Shown: positions 17,671 through 26,059 of the stretch, piece by piece
How positions within the stretch are numbered: the first letter of the stretch is position 1
Layout of the letters: every line of letters starts with the position of its first letter
Source: Epilithonimonas arachidiradicis
Lineage (GTDB): Bacteria > Bacteroidota > Bacteroidia > Flavobacteriales > Weeksellaceae
DNA: 64,000 bases
Assembly: GCF_003610695.1 (NCBI RefSeq)
Contig: NZ_RAQH01000002.1
Span: forward strand, 186,001-250,000
Direction: 5' to 3'
Position numbers and translations under genes: made by a program
The notes under the pieces: generated by a model
Databases searched by the model: none
What the model was told of the DNA's origin: nothing
What the model saw: the letters and a program-made list of their open reading frames with translations, nothing else

Positions 17671-18735
17671 ATGAAAAAATTATTGGCGATTGGTTTTGTT
17701 TGTGTTTTAGGATTTGCAAAAACACAAACCTGGAAAACGGAAGACCAATATATCCAGAAATTCGCACCTTATGCGGTGGAAGAAATGGAGAAATACAAAA
17801 TCCCAGCGAGTATCACACTGGCTCAGGGACTTTTGGAAACCGGCGGCGGACAAAGCCGATTGGCGCTGGAAGGGAAAAATCATTTTGGGATCAAGTGTAA
17901 AGAAGAATGGACAGGGAAAACAATGAAACACACAGACGATGCCCCGAATGAATGTTTCCGTGTTTATGAAGACCCGAAACAGTCTTATGAAGATCATTCG
18001 ATTTTTCTGGCAACTCGAAAATATTACACCAAGTTGTTTGACCTAGACCCAAAAGATTACAGAGCTTGGGCTCACGGTCTAAAAAAAGCGGGATATGCAA
18101 CCAATCCTCGATATGCATACATCCTGATTGATAAAATCGAGCGATACAAATTGTATGAATTTGATAATACTACAAAGGATGAGGTTTATTATGCGATTTT
18201 GAAATTGTATCCCAACTTGAATAGTGATGCGGTTTTTATGGCGCAATTGAGTCAGGAAAAACAAAATGAAAAAGTTGCTCCGCCAACAGTGAAAGTAGAT
18301 TACACACAAGGTTCTTATGCGAAAAAGCAAGCGGAAGTTTCTGAAATTGTAGATGCAAAAACCAAGGCTAATCTTCTCAAGAATATCTTGGTGAAAAATC
18401 ATCCGAACAACAATCTGAAATTCTTTGTAATGCCAGTGGATGCTGATGCAGAAGATATTGCTAAAAAATTCTGGATTAGTGAAAAGCGCCTGTTGAAATA
18501 CAACGAATTGCAAAGCTCTAAGCTTCAGAAGAACGATATTATTTTCCTTGAAAGTAAAAGTTCATCCGGAAATATTGCTACTTACAAAGCTGGAATTGGC
18601 GAAACAATGCACGATATTGCTCAGAAATTCGGAATCAAACTGAAGAAACTGTACTCCAAAAACAGAATGGAGGCTGGCGAAGAGCCAAGAGCAGGACAAA
18701 TAATTTATTTGCAAAGTAAAAAACCTAGGTCTTAG
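17671..18735 (+). CDS. secreted N-acetylglucosaminidase (GH73-type) with LysM domains
   Basis: A 354-residue cell-wall hydrolase. After a signal peptide (MKKLLAIGFVCVLGFAKTQ) a glucosaminidase domain covers about residues 25-165, with ASITLAQGLLETGGGQS holding the probable catalytic glutamate and HFGIKCKEEW after it. The C-terminal ~110 residues contain two LysM-like repeats (FFVMPVDADAEDIAKKF and YKAGIGETMHDIAQKFGI), which bind peptidoglycan. It should cleave GlcNAc-MurNAc linkages in the periplasm. The frame begins at TTG 17665; ATG 17671 starts the signal peptide. Confidence 0.88.
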   Translation: MKKLLAIGFVCVLGFAKTQTWKTEDQYIQKFAPYAVEEMEKYKIPASITLAQGLLETGGGQSRLALEGKNHFGIKCKEEWTGKTMKHTDDAPNECFRVYEDPKQSYEDHSIFLATRKYYTKLFDLDPKDYRAWAHGLKKAGYATNPRYAYILIDKIERYKLYEFDNTTKDEVYYAILKLYPNLNSDAVFMAQLSQEKQNEKVAPPTVKVDYTQGSYAKKQAEVSEIVDAKTKANLLKNILVKNHPNNNLKFFVMPVDADAEDIAKKFWISEKRLLKYNELQSSKLQKNDIIFLESKSSSGNIATYKAGIGETMHDIAQKFGIKLKKLYSKNRMEAGEEPRAGQIIYLQSKKPRS

Positions 18736-18830
18736 TTGGAAGATAGAAGTCTGAGGTCCGAAGACAAAAAACATAATATTTAAAACATCCGGCTTCCGTC
18801 ATCGGACTTCGGACAAAATAAACAACAATA

Positions 18831-20111
18831 ATGTTATACCAAAGAAGTTCAGCGCTTTTTGAAGAAGCGTACCAATATATTCCGGGCGGTGTTAATTCGC
18901 CGGTTCGTGCCTTCAAATCTGTGGGAGGTGTTCCTATTTTTATGAAATCTGCAAAAGGCGCATACCTTACAGACGAAGATAATAGAACTTACATCGATTA
19001 TATCAATTCGTGGGGACCGGCAATCTTAGGACACACGCATCCCGAAGTTTTGGAAGCTCTGAAGCTACAGGCTGAGAAAGGTTTTTCTTTCGGTGCACCG
19101 ACGAAATTGGAAACGGAGATTGCAAAATTTATCATAGAAAATGTTCCCAACGTTGACCAAATCAGAATGGTTTCTTCAGGAACCGAAGCTTGTATGAGCG
19201 CAATTCGTCTGGCGAGAGGTTACACAGAAAGAGAAAAAATCATCAAGTTCGAAGGTTGTTATCACGGACATTCGGATTCGTTTTTGATTCAGGCAGGAAG
19301 TGGAATGGCGACTTTTGGAAGTCCGAATTCTCCAGGCGTTACACAAGGCACAGCAAAAGATACTTTGCTTGCGGAATACAATAATATCGAACAGGTAGAA
19401 GAACTTTTCAGAAATAACCCTGAACAGATTGCGGCGATTATCGTAGAACCGATTGCCGGAAATATGGGTTGTATTCTACCAGAAAATCAGTTCCTTCAAA
19501 ACCTTAGAAGAATCTGTGATGAGAATGGTGCATTATTGATTTTTGATGAGGTAATGACAGGTTTTCGTTTGGCTTTTGGCGGTGCACAGGAAGCTTTGGG
19601 CGTGAAGGCAGATTTGGTAACTTACGGAAAAGTGATTGGTGGCGGTTTGCCGGTTGGAGCTTTTGCGGGACCAAACGAAATTATGAACTGGCTTTCGCCA
19701 AGAGGGCGCGTTTACCAGGCCGGAACTTTGAGTGGAAATCCTCTCGCAATGAGAGCAGGACTCAAAACTTTACAATTGATAAAAGAAGATGCTGATTTCT
19801 ATAAAAAATTAGATAAAACAACCGAAACCTTAGATTTCGAAATCGGAAAAATCCTGAATGAAAAAGGAATCCGACACAGAATCAATAGAAAAGGAAGTAT
19901 GATGTCGATTTTCTTTGATGTGACTTCTGCAAGTAATTTTAATGAAGTGAATAATTCCAATATTGGTTTGTTCAACAATCTGTTTCATCAGGTTTTGGAA
20001 CAGGGGATTTATCTTCCGCCAAGTGGCTATGAAACTTGGTTTATTTCGTCTGCGATTGGCGATACAGAGATTGATAAAACGCTGGAAGCCTTCAGGAAGT
20101 TTCAGTATTAG
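18831..20111 (+). CDS. hemL: glutamate-1-semialdehyde 2,1-aminomutase
   Basis: A 426-residue class III PLP aminotransferase that converts glutamate-1-semialdehyde to 5-aminolevulinate in C5 haem synthesis. It begins with the typical [23 protein letters not shown] split by conserved [10 protein letters not shown]. The PLP lysine lies in [17 protein letters not shown], and [11 protein letters not shown] holds the PLP-contacting aspartate. Length is normal. The 3' end ([13 protein letters not shown]) and the terminator recur in degenerate form 1 kb downstream at 21083-21160. Confidence 0.95.
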   Translation: MLYQRSSALFEEAYQYIPGGVNSPVRAFKSVGGVPIFMKSAKGAYLTDEDNRTYIDYINSWGPAILGHTHPEVLEALKLQAEKGFSFGAPTKLETEIAKFIIENVPNVDQIRMVSSGTEACMSAIRLARGYTEREKIIKFEGCYHGHSDSFLIQAGSGMATFGSPNSPGVTQGTAKDTLLAEYNNIEQVEELFRNNPEQIAAIIVEPIAGNMGCILPENQFLQNLRRICDENGALLIFDEVMTGFRLAFGGAQEALGVKADLVTYGKVIGGGLPVGAFAGPNEIMNWLSPRGRVYQAGTLSGNPLAMRAGLKTLQLIKEDADFYKKLDKTTETLDFEIGKILNEKGIRHRINRKGSMMSIFFDVTSASNFNEVNNSNIGLFNNLFHQVLEQGIYLPPSGYETWFISSAIGDTEIDKTLEAFRKFQY

Positions 20112-20152
20112 ATAAATGAAAACCTTTCCGATTTGGAGAGGTTTTTTATTTA
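20068..20152 (+). repeat. direct repeat, copy A (intact hemL 3' end and terminator)
   Basis: The last 13 codons of hemL and its terminator (stem AAAACCTTTCC/GGAGAGGTTTTTT) recur at 21081-21163. The longest identical run is AGGAAGTTTCAGTATTAGAT followed by AAA. The hairpin also serves as the hemL terminator and, by its A/T flanks, possibly the GLPGLI gene on the other strand. Confidence 0.8.
20119..20149. terminator. hemL terminator
   Basis: Stem of AAAACCTTTCC paired with GGAGAGGTTTT around GATTT, followed by T residues. It also lies just past the stop of the convergent GLPGLI gene. Confidence 0.75.
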
Positions 20153-20934
20153 TAAATTACTTTATGATTTAACTCAATTGGATTATTGTCTTGTAAAATA
20201 TTATTTTGAAATTCTTTATTTTTCACAGAAATATCCACTGTTTTACCAGTCGGGTCGGTGAATGTAACTGTTTTCCACCCTCTTGAATTTAAATTAAATG
20301 GGTCATTAAAATATGATTTTGCAAGTGCTTCATATTTTGTCCAATCAATTTTTATTGTTTTTGTGCGTGCATCAAATAGATTCCCGCCTTTTTTGACTTC
20401 TATCAAATTAAATGAATAGTCATTGTTTGAATCTTGAATAGAAACAATCAATCCTGGTAAACCGTTGAAAATATATGGACCATCACTGAAAGGTAATTCC
20501 GTAGTAAACCAGGCAATCCAGTTTCTTCCTCCATAATTGGTTTCCGCTTTTTGAGATTGATATTTTCCAATCATTTTTTGTTCGGAAGTTATTTTCCAAT
20601 CTAAAATTTCCTCAATGGGAAGAAGATAATCTGTTCGCAAATAAGTAATTACTTTTTCAACTCTTTTTTGACTTAGATTCTTTTTGACATAGAATTGGTT
20701 TTCAACGCCCATTTTAAATATTTCCTTTCCATTATTCAACTTTGATGAATCTGCTTGTTTTTCTACTGAATCTCTAAAAATTGAAATATTATCTTTTAAA
20801 TCCAAGATCATTTTATCGGAATTAACTTCATCTGGATTTTCTGAATTCAGTTTGTATTTTGTTTCGTAAATAAAACTCAATTTTTGTGAGAAGCAAAAGG
20901 TAGAAATTCCAAGAAAAAAAATTATAAATTTCAT
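20146..20934 (-). CDS. GLPGLI family protein
   Basis: A 262-residue secreted protein with signal peptide MKFIIFFLGISTFCFSQ. The signature FNGLPGLIVSIQDSNNDYSF near residue 155 names the Bacteroidetes GLPGLI family (Por-related, function unknown). The segment WIAWFTTELPFSDGPYIF before it is also typical, as is YLRTDYLLPIEEILDWKI. There is no T9SS sorting domain. The gene lies entirely between two copies of the hemL 3' end, suggesting it came with, or separated, that duplication. Confidence 0.88.
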   Translation of the reverse strand: MKFIIFFLGISTFCFSQKLSFIYETKYKLNSENPDEVNSDKMILDLKDNISIFRDSVEKQADSSKLNNGKEIFKMGVENQFYVKKNLSQKRVEKVITYLRTDYLLPIEEILDWKITSEQKMIGKYQSQKAETNYGGRNWIAWFTTELPFSDGPYIFNGLPGLIVSIQDSNNDYSFNLIEVKKGGNLFDARTKTIKIDWTKYEALAKSYFNDPFNLNSRGWKTVTFTDPTGKTVDISVKNKEFQNNILQDNNPIELNHKVIYK

Positions 20935-21024
20935 TTGTGAAAGGGGATGTTTAAATTTTCTGCTAATAAAATGATAAACGAAGTTTTAATATTTATATTT
21001 TTTAAAAGTGAAACAAAACCTTTT

Positions 21025-21049
21025 GGTAAGAGCATCTTGCTCGTAATCA
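21025..21049 (+). other. tRNA-like fragment (D-arm to anticodon loop), doubtful
   Basis: GGTAAGAGCA followed by TCTTGCTCGTAATCA resembles the D-arm end and anticodon loop of a tRNA-Thr(CGT), but the anticodon stem does not pair and no acceptor or T arm is present. It may be chance or a remnant. Confidence 0.15.
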
Positions 21050-21080
21050 TTTCTAAAAAATAGGGCACGCCAGAGAAAAG

Positions 21081-21163
21081 ATTAATAAAATGCTGGATGC
21101 TTAGGAAGTTTCAGTATTAGATAAAGAAAAACCTTTCCGATTTTGGGAAGGTTTTATTTGTGG
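21081..21163 (+). pseudogene. degenerate copy of hemL 3' end and terminator
   Basis: ATTAATAAAATGCTGGATGC then AGGAAGTTTCAGTATTAG matches the last codons of hemL ([13 protein letters not shown]) with substitutions and a 2-nt deletion. It is followed by a diverged copy of the hemL terminator (AAAACCTTTCCGATTTTGGG onward). No open hemL-like frame precedes it. It marks either a duplication or the original hemL end displaced by an insertion of about 1 kb. Confidence 0.75.
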
Positions 21164-21190
21164 ATTATTTTCAACTATATTTTGCTAATA

Positions 21191-22093
21191 TTATATCACC
21201 TGTAGTTTCTCTTTGCATAACTTTATGAACAACTCTCCAAATTCGGTTAAATAATAATCAATGTCAGAATGAACGTCAATTTCTAAATCAACAGTTGTAT
21301 GAGTTTCATACTCATCTCTTTCATTTGGAATTTTTAAAGTTTGAGAATTAGCATAAAACTCTTTCTCCTCTTTAATTAAACCTAATCTTAATAAATTTGA
21401 TAATTCAAATTTTTCAACGCTTCCTGTAGGAATAGTTTCCAATTTGTCTAGCGAAAATTTTAAAAGTGTTTCTTTGTGCTTATATACATTGAGTCTACTA
21501 TTAATTGCAGATTTTTCTCGATATAGCTTTGTTAATTCATAATTTATATAACCATCATTATCGTCGAACATAATGATTTTTCTATCAATATCATTTAATT
21601 CTTTTTTAAGCTCTTGCTCGATTTTTTCTCTATTTTTATAATAATGATTTAATTCTTCTGTTATTTTTGATAATCTATTATCTTTTTCGTCAAAAACATT
21701 TTCTAATATTTGAAACTCTTTTGTTGAAATTTGACTTAAAATATAAGGGAAAACGTGGTTTTGAATATTTTGTTCTGAATCAACAAGATTTGAGAGAAGT
21801 ATTGCCCATTTATCTGTTAAGAAATCATCTTCTTCAAGACTAGAATACTCTAATATTGGGCAAAGTAATTTTAGTGATATTTGTTTTGGAGAAATATTGT
21901 TTTTAGCACATATTTCTTTTGCTTTAACTAAAGTTTTTATTTGATTTTTAAATCTCCAAAGTGAGATTTGGTCTTTCAATAAAAGCCCTGTTTCTTCAAC
22001 GGAAGGAATAATTAGTTTATCAACAAAATCTTTAGCAATGTCAACGCCTTTCTCTAATAAACTTGAAGTAATATTTATTTTGTTATCGCTCAT
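21191..22093 (-). CDS. Abi-alpha / DUF4393 domain protein
   Basis: A 300-residue protein of the abortive-infection alpha (DUF4393) family. The family core is visible: DFVDKLIIPSVEETGLLLKD, then LWRFKNQIKTLVKAKEIC, then ISLKLLCPILEYSSLEEDDF with DKWAILLSNLVDS, and a helix-rich region to about residue 210. The last 80 residues contain a predicted winged-helix-like segment. Some family members are annotated as phage-abortive; evidence for the whole family is thin. The gene is A+T-richer than its neighbours by eye and stands alone beside the hemL end duplication. No partner defence gene is seen. Confidence 0.78.
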   Translation of the reverse strand: MSDNKINITSSLLEKGVDIAKDFVDKLIIPSVEETGLLLKDQISLWRFKNQIKTLVKAKEICAKNNISPKQISLKLLCPILEYSSLEEDDFLTDKWAILLSNLVDSEQNIQNHVFPYILSQISTKEFQILENVFDEKDNRLSKITEELNHYYKNREKIEQELKKELNDIDRKIIMFDDNDGYINYELTKLYREKSAINSRLNVYKHKETLLKFSLDKLETIPTGSVEKFELSNLLRLGLIKEEKEFYANSQTLKIPNERDEYETHTTVDLEIDVHSDIDYYLTEFGELFIKLCKEKLQVI

Positions 22094-22158
22094 TTTTTAG
22101 CTTTTTTGTGATTTTAATTCTTAGTCCGGTTTGCGTTCAAACAATTTGATTTGAATTA

Positions 22159-23376
22159 TTAATTCTCCTTATTCATATCCTTAACCAACCCAACAGCAAA
22201 ATAACCAATAATCGCAACAGCCAGAACAATACAAATCCACATAAACAAAGGTGTCTGCCAAAAGGTTTTTGCTTCTTCTTTAGATTTTGATTGTTCTAGT
22301 TTTTCTAAGTTTGAAATGGCTGTGACAGGATAATTTTGATTAACATCAATTCCGGAATTGATTAAATCGTATTGTGGCGCAGACCAAGTAGAATCAATTT
22401 TCAAGGTATAGTTTTCATTCGCTTTTAAATCCGTCAGAATGCTGACAGGCTTCTGGAAAAGGTTTATTTTCGTAATGTCTAAAGCCGGATTGTCTTGATT
22501 ATCAATTTCTATGATGAATTCTTTGGCAAAAAAACTTTGTACATCAAATTGGTTTTTACTTTTTGAGTTGAGTTGAAACGCAGAAATGTTTTCGACATAA
22601 TTCTCTGTCGATTTTTTATAAACTCTGTTTTTATTAATCAAAATCCTTGCATCACGCAGATAATAACTTGGCGCAGAAATCTCGAAACCGATTCCGTCAA
22701 TCACTTGCGGATTTGGAAAAGTAATCGTGATTCTGGTTTGTTTTAATTTTTTATCAGTTTCAATTTTTTGAGTGAAATTTTGTAATTCAATTTTCGATTG
22801 ATGGACAGAATGATTTTCTTCCAAACTCGCACCCAGAATATTGATAGGCAAAGAGTTTTTATCGATGAAATCAAATCTCAGAAACTTGTAATTGTTCAAA
22901 GGAAAAGCAAAATCACGTTCCACAAAGTTTTCCCCGGCGTCATTCAGTCCGATTACTTTTTGATTACCGACCAAACCAAACCATTCTTTCTGGTCGTTGC
23001 TGCCGCTGATATTGTACTTTTTTTCGACATCCGTATTAGCGATTTTCAAGGTAAGATGATCGATATTCAATGCATTTTCATTGGAGATGATGATGGAAGT
23101 CGCTACATTCGGAATAGCAGTTTTTGAAATGATGGTAAAATCCTTTGAACTGGAATTGCTGGATTTACCTTCATAAAAAACATAAGGAACTTCATTATTT
23201 TTAGAATCAAAAATTCTTAAAAAATCAATATTATTCTGAGACGCAGATCGAACTTCCGGAGTTAGCAAAATCTGATGAAGTCCGCTTTCAGAGACTTTAT
23301 TTATTTTTCCCTGATAGCTTTGAGCTAAGGAAAAACTCGCTATCAGAATTGATATTAGACTAATTAATTTCTTCAT
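22159..23376 (-). CDS. DUF3999 family membrane-anchored protein
   Basis: A 405-residue protein with signal peptide MKKLISLISILIASFSLAQS, a long beta-rich extracytoplasmic part and a C-terminal membrane helix (PLFMWICIVLAVAIIGYFAVGL). This order, together with the preceding DUF2339 gene, identifies the DUF3999 family. The frame runs back to 23445, but the ATG at 23376 starts the signal peptide. It overlaps the end of the DUF2339 gene by 17 bases, so the two are translationally coupled. Function is unknown. Confidence 0.8.
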   Translation of the reverse strand: MKKLISLISILIASFSLAQSYQGKINKVSESGLHQILLTPEVRSASQNNIDFLRIFDSKNNEVPYVFYEGKSSNSSSKDFTIISKTAIPNVATSIIISNENALNIDHLTLKIANTDVEKKYNISGSNDQKEWFGLVGNQKVIGLNDAGENFVERDFAFPLNNYKFLRFDFIDKNSLPINILGASLEENHSVHQSKIELQNFTQKIETDKKLKQTRITITFPNPQVIDGIGFEISAPSYYLRDARILINKNRVYKKSTENYVENISAFQLNSKSKNQFDVQSFFAKEFIIEIDNQDNPALDITKINLFQKPVSILTDLKANENYTLKIDSTWSAPQYDLINSGIDVNQNYPVTAISNLEKLEQSKSKEEAKTFWQTPLFMWICIVLAVAIIGYFAVGLVKDMNKEN

Positions 23377-25921
23377 CGGTTGGGTTTTTAGTTTCTGTTT
23401 GGTCTTCCAAGTTTTCAATTTTATCCGAAGGGATTTTGGTTTCATCTACGACCAGTCTTTTAATCTTTTGATAAACGAACGAAATAATCAAAATCAATAC
23501 ACCTAACAAAATAAAGGCGATGATTTTTCCTGTTTCCGAAACGTTTTTGATATCGTAAACAAATAACTTGATAATCGTGATTCCGAGCAAAGCTAACGCA
23601 ATAATACGCAATGGCTGGTTTTGTTTTTTGATACCGATAATCAGAAAAACAAAAGATAAAACGCCCCAAAGAATCGGATAACCGATTTTGATGATTTGAA
23701 GTTTTATCGCTTCGAATTTGTCATCGATGAACATTTCTTTTTCATAGCTGTAACCCGTTTTATTGAAAGGATATTTCGCTAATTCTGTAGGTGAAATAAT
23801 GTCTTTGGTAAACATCAATCCATGAATCATCACTTCATTACTCAAAACATAGACGATGCAAAATGCGAAAATCCATAATGCCGATTTATGATTCAAAAGT
23901 TTGGAGAAAAGACTTTCGTTTCTGAATTTAACTAAAACAAGTCCGAAATAAGCCAGGCAAATCAATAAAATATAATGAATGAAATAGGCTGATTTGGAAG
24001 ATAGATTGAGAACAAAATTTTCCGTCATTTCATTGTAAGTCAGCTTGTAGAAATAGGCAATGTAAATGATGATGTTAACGGTAGCCAAAACAATCGTGAA
24101 ACTGTTCCAGCCTTTGTCTTTTAGCTTCAAAACAAAATAACTCAATCCGACGCTGAACAGAAAATGATACAAAACCGAATAAGACAACGCCGAATAATAA
24201 TTGCTGATGTATTCGTTAGCTTGATAACTGATTTCCAGCATTCCGGTAAAATAGCCGACCAAAATACTGACGCCTAAAATAATATTCCTGTAAGAAGAAG
24301 GATGGAATTCAAAACCGAAAATATTAGTTTTTTCTTTCTCTTTCCTCAATAAAATATAAGTGAAAATCAATGAAGCGAGTGATACAATTCCTGTGATGAA
24401 CATTCGGTTGAGGAAAGGTTTCAGTTCCATCAGGTTTCCGGAATAATATTTTTCCCAATCCATAATTAAACTTCCGAACATCAAAATCTGAACGATGATT
24501 GCGCCTAATTTGAAGGTTACAATTTTTGATTTTTGAGAAAGCCAGAACAATAAAACGGCTTCTCCAGCCCAGAATAAAGTGATGTAATTGCCTTGAAACT
24601 GAATCGGAATGGCTAATGTCATGAAGGTTAAAGTCAGTCCTAACAACAGATAAATCGCATTTTTGTCCAACCCAAATTTTCTATATAAAAATATCGCATA
24701 AACCAAATTGTACAAAGCCAAAACAACGGTAAACAAACCTTTGAATTCCGGTTTCCAGTTTTCGATAATACTGATTCCCATTCCGAAATAGAAGAACGTA
24801 TTAGCGACCATTATGAAATATTCCAGTTTCGTAAAAGAACCTTTGTTTCTAAGGTTGTTGATAACCGTTGCCACACTGAAAATAATGTAAAATATGGTAG
24901 CAAAAAACGAGGCACCACGATACGGTAATTTATCGTCGTAGAAGCCTTTGCCAAACCAAGCAGAATACAGCAGACAACTGAAAATGAAAGCCAGCAAAGT
25001 AACGAGATTCCATTTTTTAAAATAAGCGATTAAGAGCATTCCGACATTCAGAATCGCAATATATGTGAACAGAACTTTGTAGTTGCCTTCGCCCGTGCTG
25101 ACCATAAAAGGAACGGCAAAACCGCCAATCAAAGACAAAACTGCCAATTCTTTCCGGTTATAAGAAACTGAAACGAACACACTGAAAATGGTAATAACGA
25201 CCATAATAATGAACGCCACAGTCTGGCTGAAGAGATGATAATCGTGGAACGCAATTCCAATTGTGAGGTAAAAAATACTAATTGCTCCAGCCACAAAAAC
25301 AGAACTGAAAGCGGTGTAATTTTTCCTCAATCGATGAGCAACGCCCATCACAAGCGCACCAGCCAAAATCCCAATTCCGACACGTGCCGGTTCATTGATC
25401 CAATCTTTATCAATCGCATATTTGACAAAGAAACTGATGCCGAGAACCAAAATCAGAATTCCAATTTTATTGATGAGGTTTTCTCCGATGAATTTCTCGA
25501 TGTCAGGATTGTTTTCTCTGAAGTTTTCCAGCCAAGATTTTTTAGGTGGTACAACTTCTCTTATCGTATTTTCTGATGAGAAAGCCACTTTTTGTTCCAC
25601 TTTTGGAAGTTCGTCTTCAACCGGCGGAATTGTATTTTCAATAGTTTCCGGCTGTTTTTCTTCGATGATTTCTTCTTCGATTATCGGAGGAGTTTCAACA
25701 ATAGGAATTGGAGTTATTTCTTCTGGTTTTATTTCTTCCTTGATAATTGGAATCTCTGGTCCTTCTTGTTTTACAGGTGGAAGTTGGATTCCTGATTTCA
25801 AAGAATCGATTTTCTCCTGAAGTTTTCTGATTGAATCCTGAGTGGCTTGATGATTAGAGTTGACTTTGTTGTGAATGATGATAACAAAAACTATAACAAC
25901 TAGTAATAAAAATATTTCCAT
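23360..25921 (-). CDS. DUF2339 multi-spanning membrane protein
   Basis: An 853-residue protein with one N-terminal helix, a coiled coil, and a proline/glutamate-rich linker (repeats of PIPIVETPP type, about residues 40-110). About two dozen hydrophobic spans follow. The segment ENLINKIGILILVLGISFFVKYAID starts the DUF2339 core. Such proteins are widespread in Bacteroidetes and Proteobacteria with no proven function. The overlapping DUF3999 gene downstream suggests a complex of membrane and periplasmic parts (inference). Confidence 0.85.
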   Translation of the reverse strand: MEIFLLLVVIVFVIIIHNKVNSNHQATQDSIRKLQEKIDSLKSGIQLPPVKQEGPEIPIIKEEIKPEEITPIPIVETPPIIEEEIIEEKQPETIENTIPPVEDELPKVEQKVAFSSENTIREVVPPKKSWLENFRENNPDIEKFIGENLINKIGILILVLGISFFVKYAIDKDWINEPARVGIGILAGALVMGVAHRLRKNYTAFSSVFVAGAISIFYLTIGIAFHDYHLFSQTVAFIIMVVITIFSVFVSVSYNRKELAVLSLIGGFAVPFMVSTGEGNYKVLFTYIAILNVGMLLIAYFKKWNLVTLLAFIFSCLLYSAWFGKGFYDDKLPYRGASFFATIFYIIFSVATVINNLRNKGSFTKLEYFIMVANTFFYFGMGISIIENWKPEFKGLFTVVLALYNLVYAIFLYRKFGLDKNAIYLLLGLTLTFMTLAIPIQFQGNYITLFWAGEAVLLFWLSQKSKIVTFKLGAIIVQILMFGSLIMDWEKYYSGNLMELKPFLNRMFITGIVSLASLIFTYILLRKEKEKTNIFGFEFHPSSYRNIILGVSILVGYFTGMLEISYQANEYISNYYSALSYSVLYHFLFSVGLSYFVLKLKDKGWNSFTIVLATVNIIIYIAYFYKLTYNEMTENFVLNLSSKSAYFIHYILLICLAYFGLVLVKFRNESLFSKLLNHKSALWIFAFCIVYVLSNEVMIHGLMFTKDIISPTELAKYPFNKTGYSYEKEMFIDDKFEAIKLQIIKIGYPILWGVLSFVFLIIGIKKQNQPLRIIALALLGITIIKLFVYDIKNVSETGKIIAFILLGVLILIISFVYQKIKRLVVDETKIPSDKIENLEDQTETKNPTDEEIN

Positions 25922-26005
25922 AAATGTGCTTCTGTTAACAAATATAAAAAAATACGCTTGATTTTGGAATTATAAGGAAATATGAGAGCAATCTTTGATT
26001 AAAAT

Positions 26006-26044
26006 AAAAAGAGACTTAACAAATTTTTGCTAAGTCTCTTTTTT
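26006..26044 (-). terminator. rho-independent terminator
   Basis: A 12-bp stem AAAGAGACTTA/TAAGTCTCTTT around a 12-nt loop lies 16 bases beyond the stop of the T9SS Asp-box protein; flanking A and T runs let it act in both directions. Confidence 0.85.
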
Positions 26045-26059
26045 GATATGAAGAAATTT

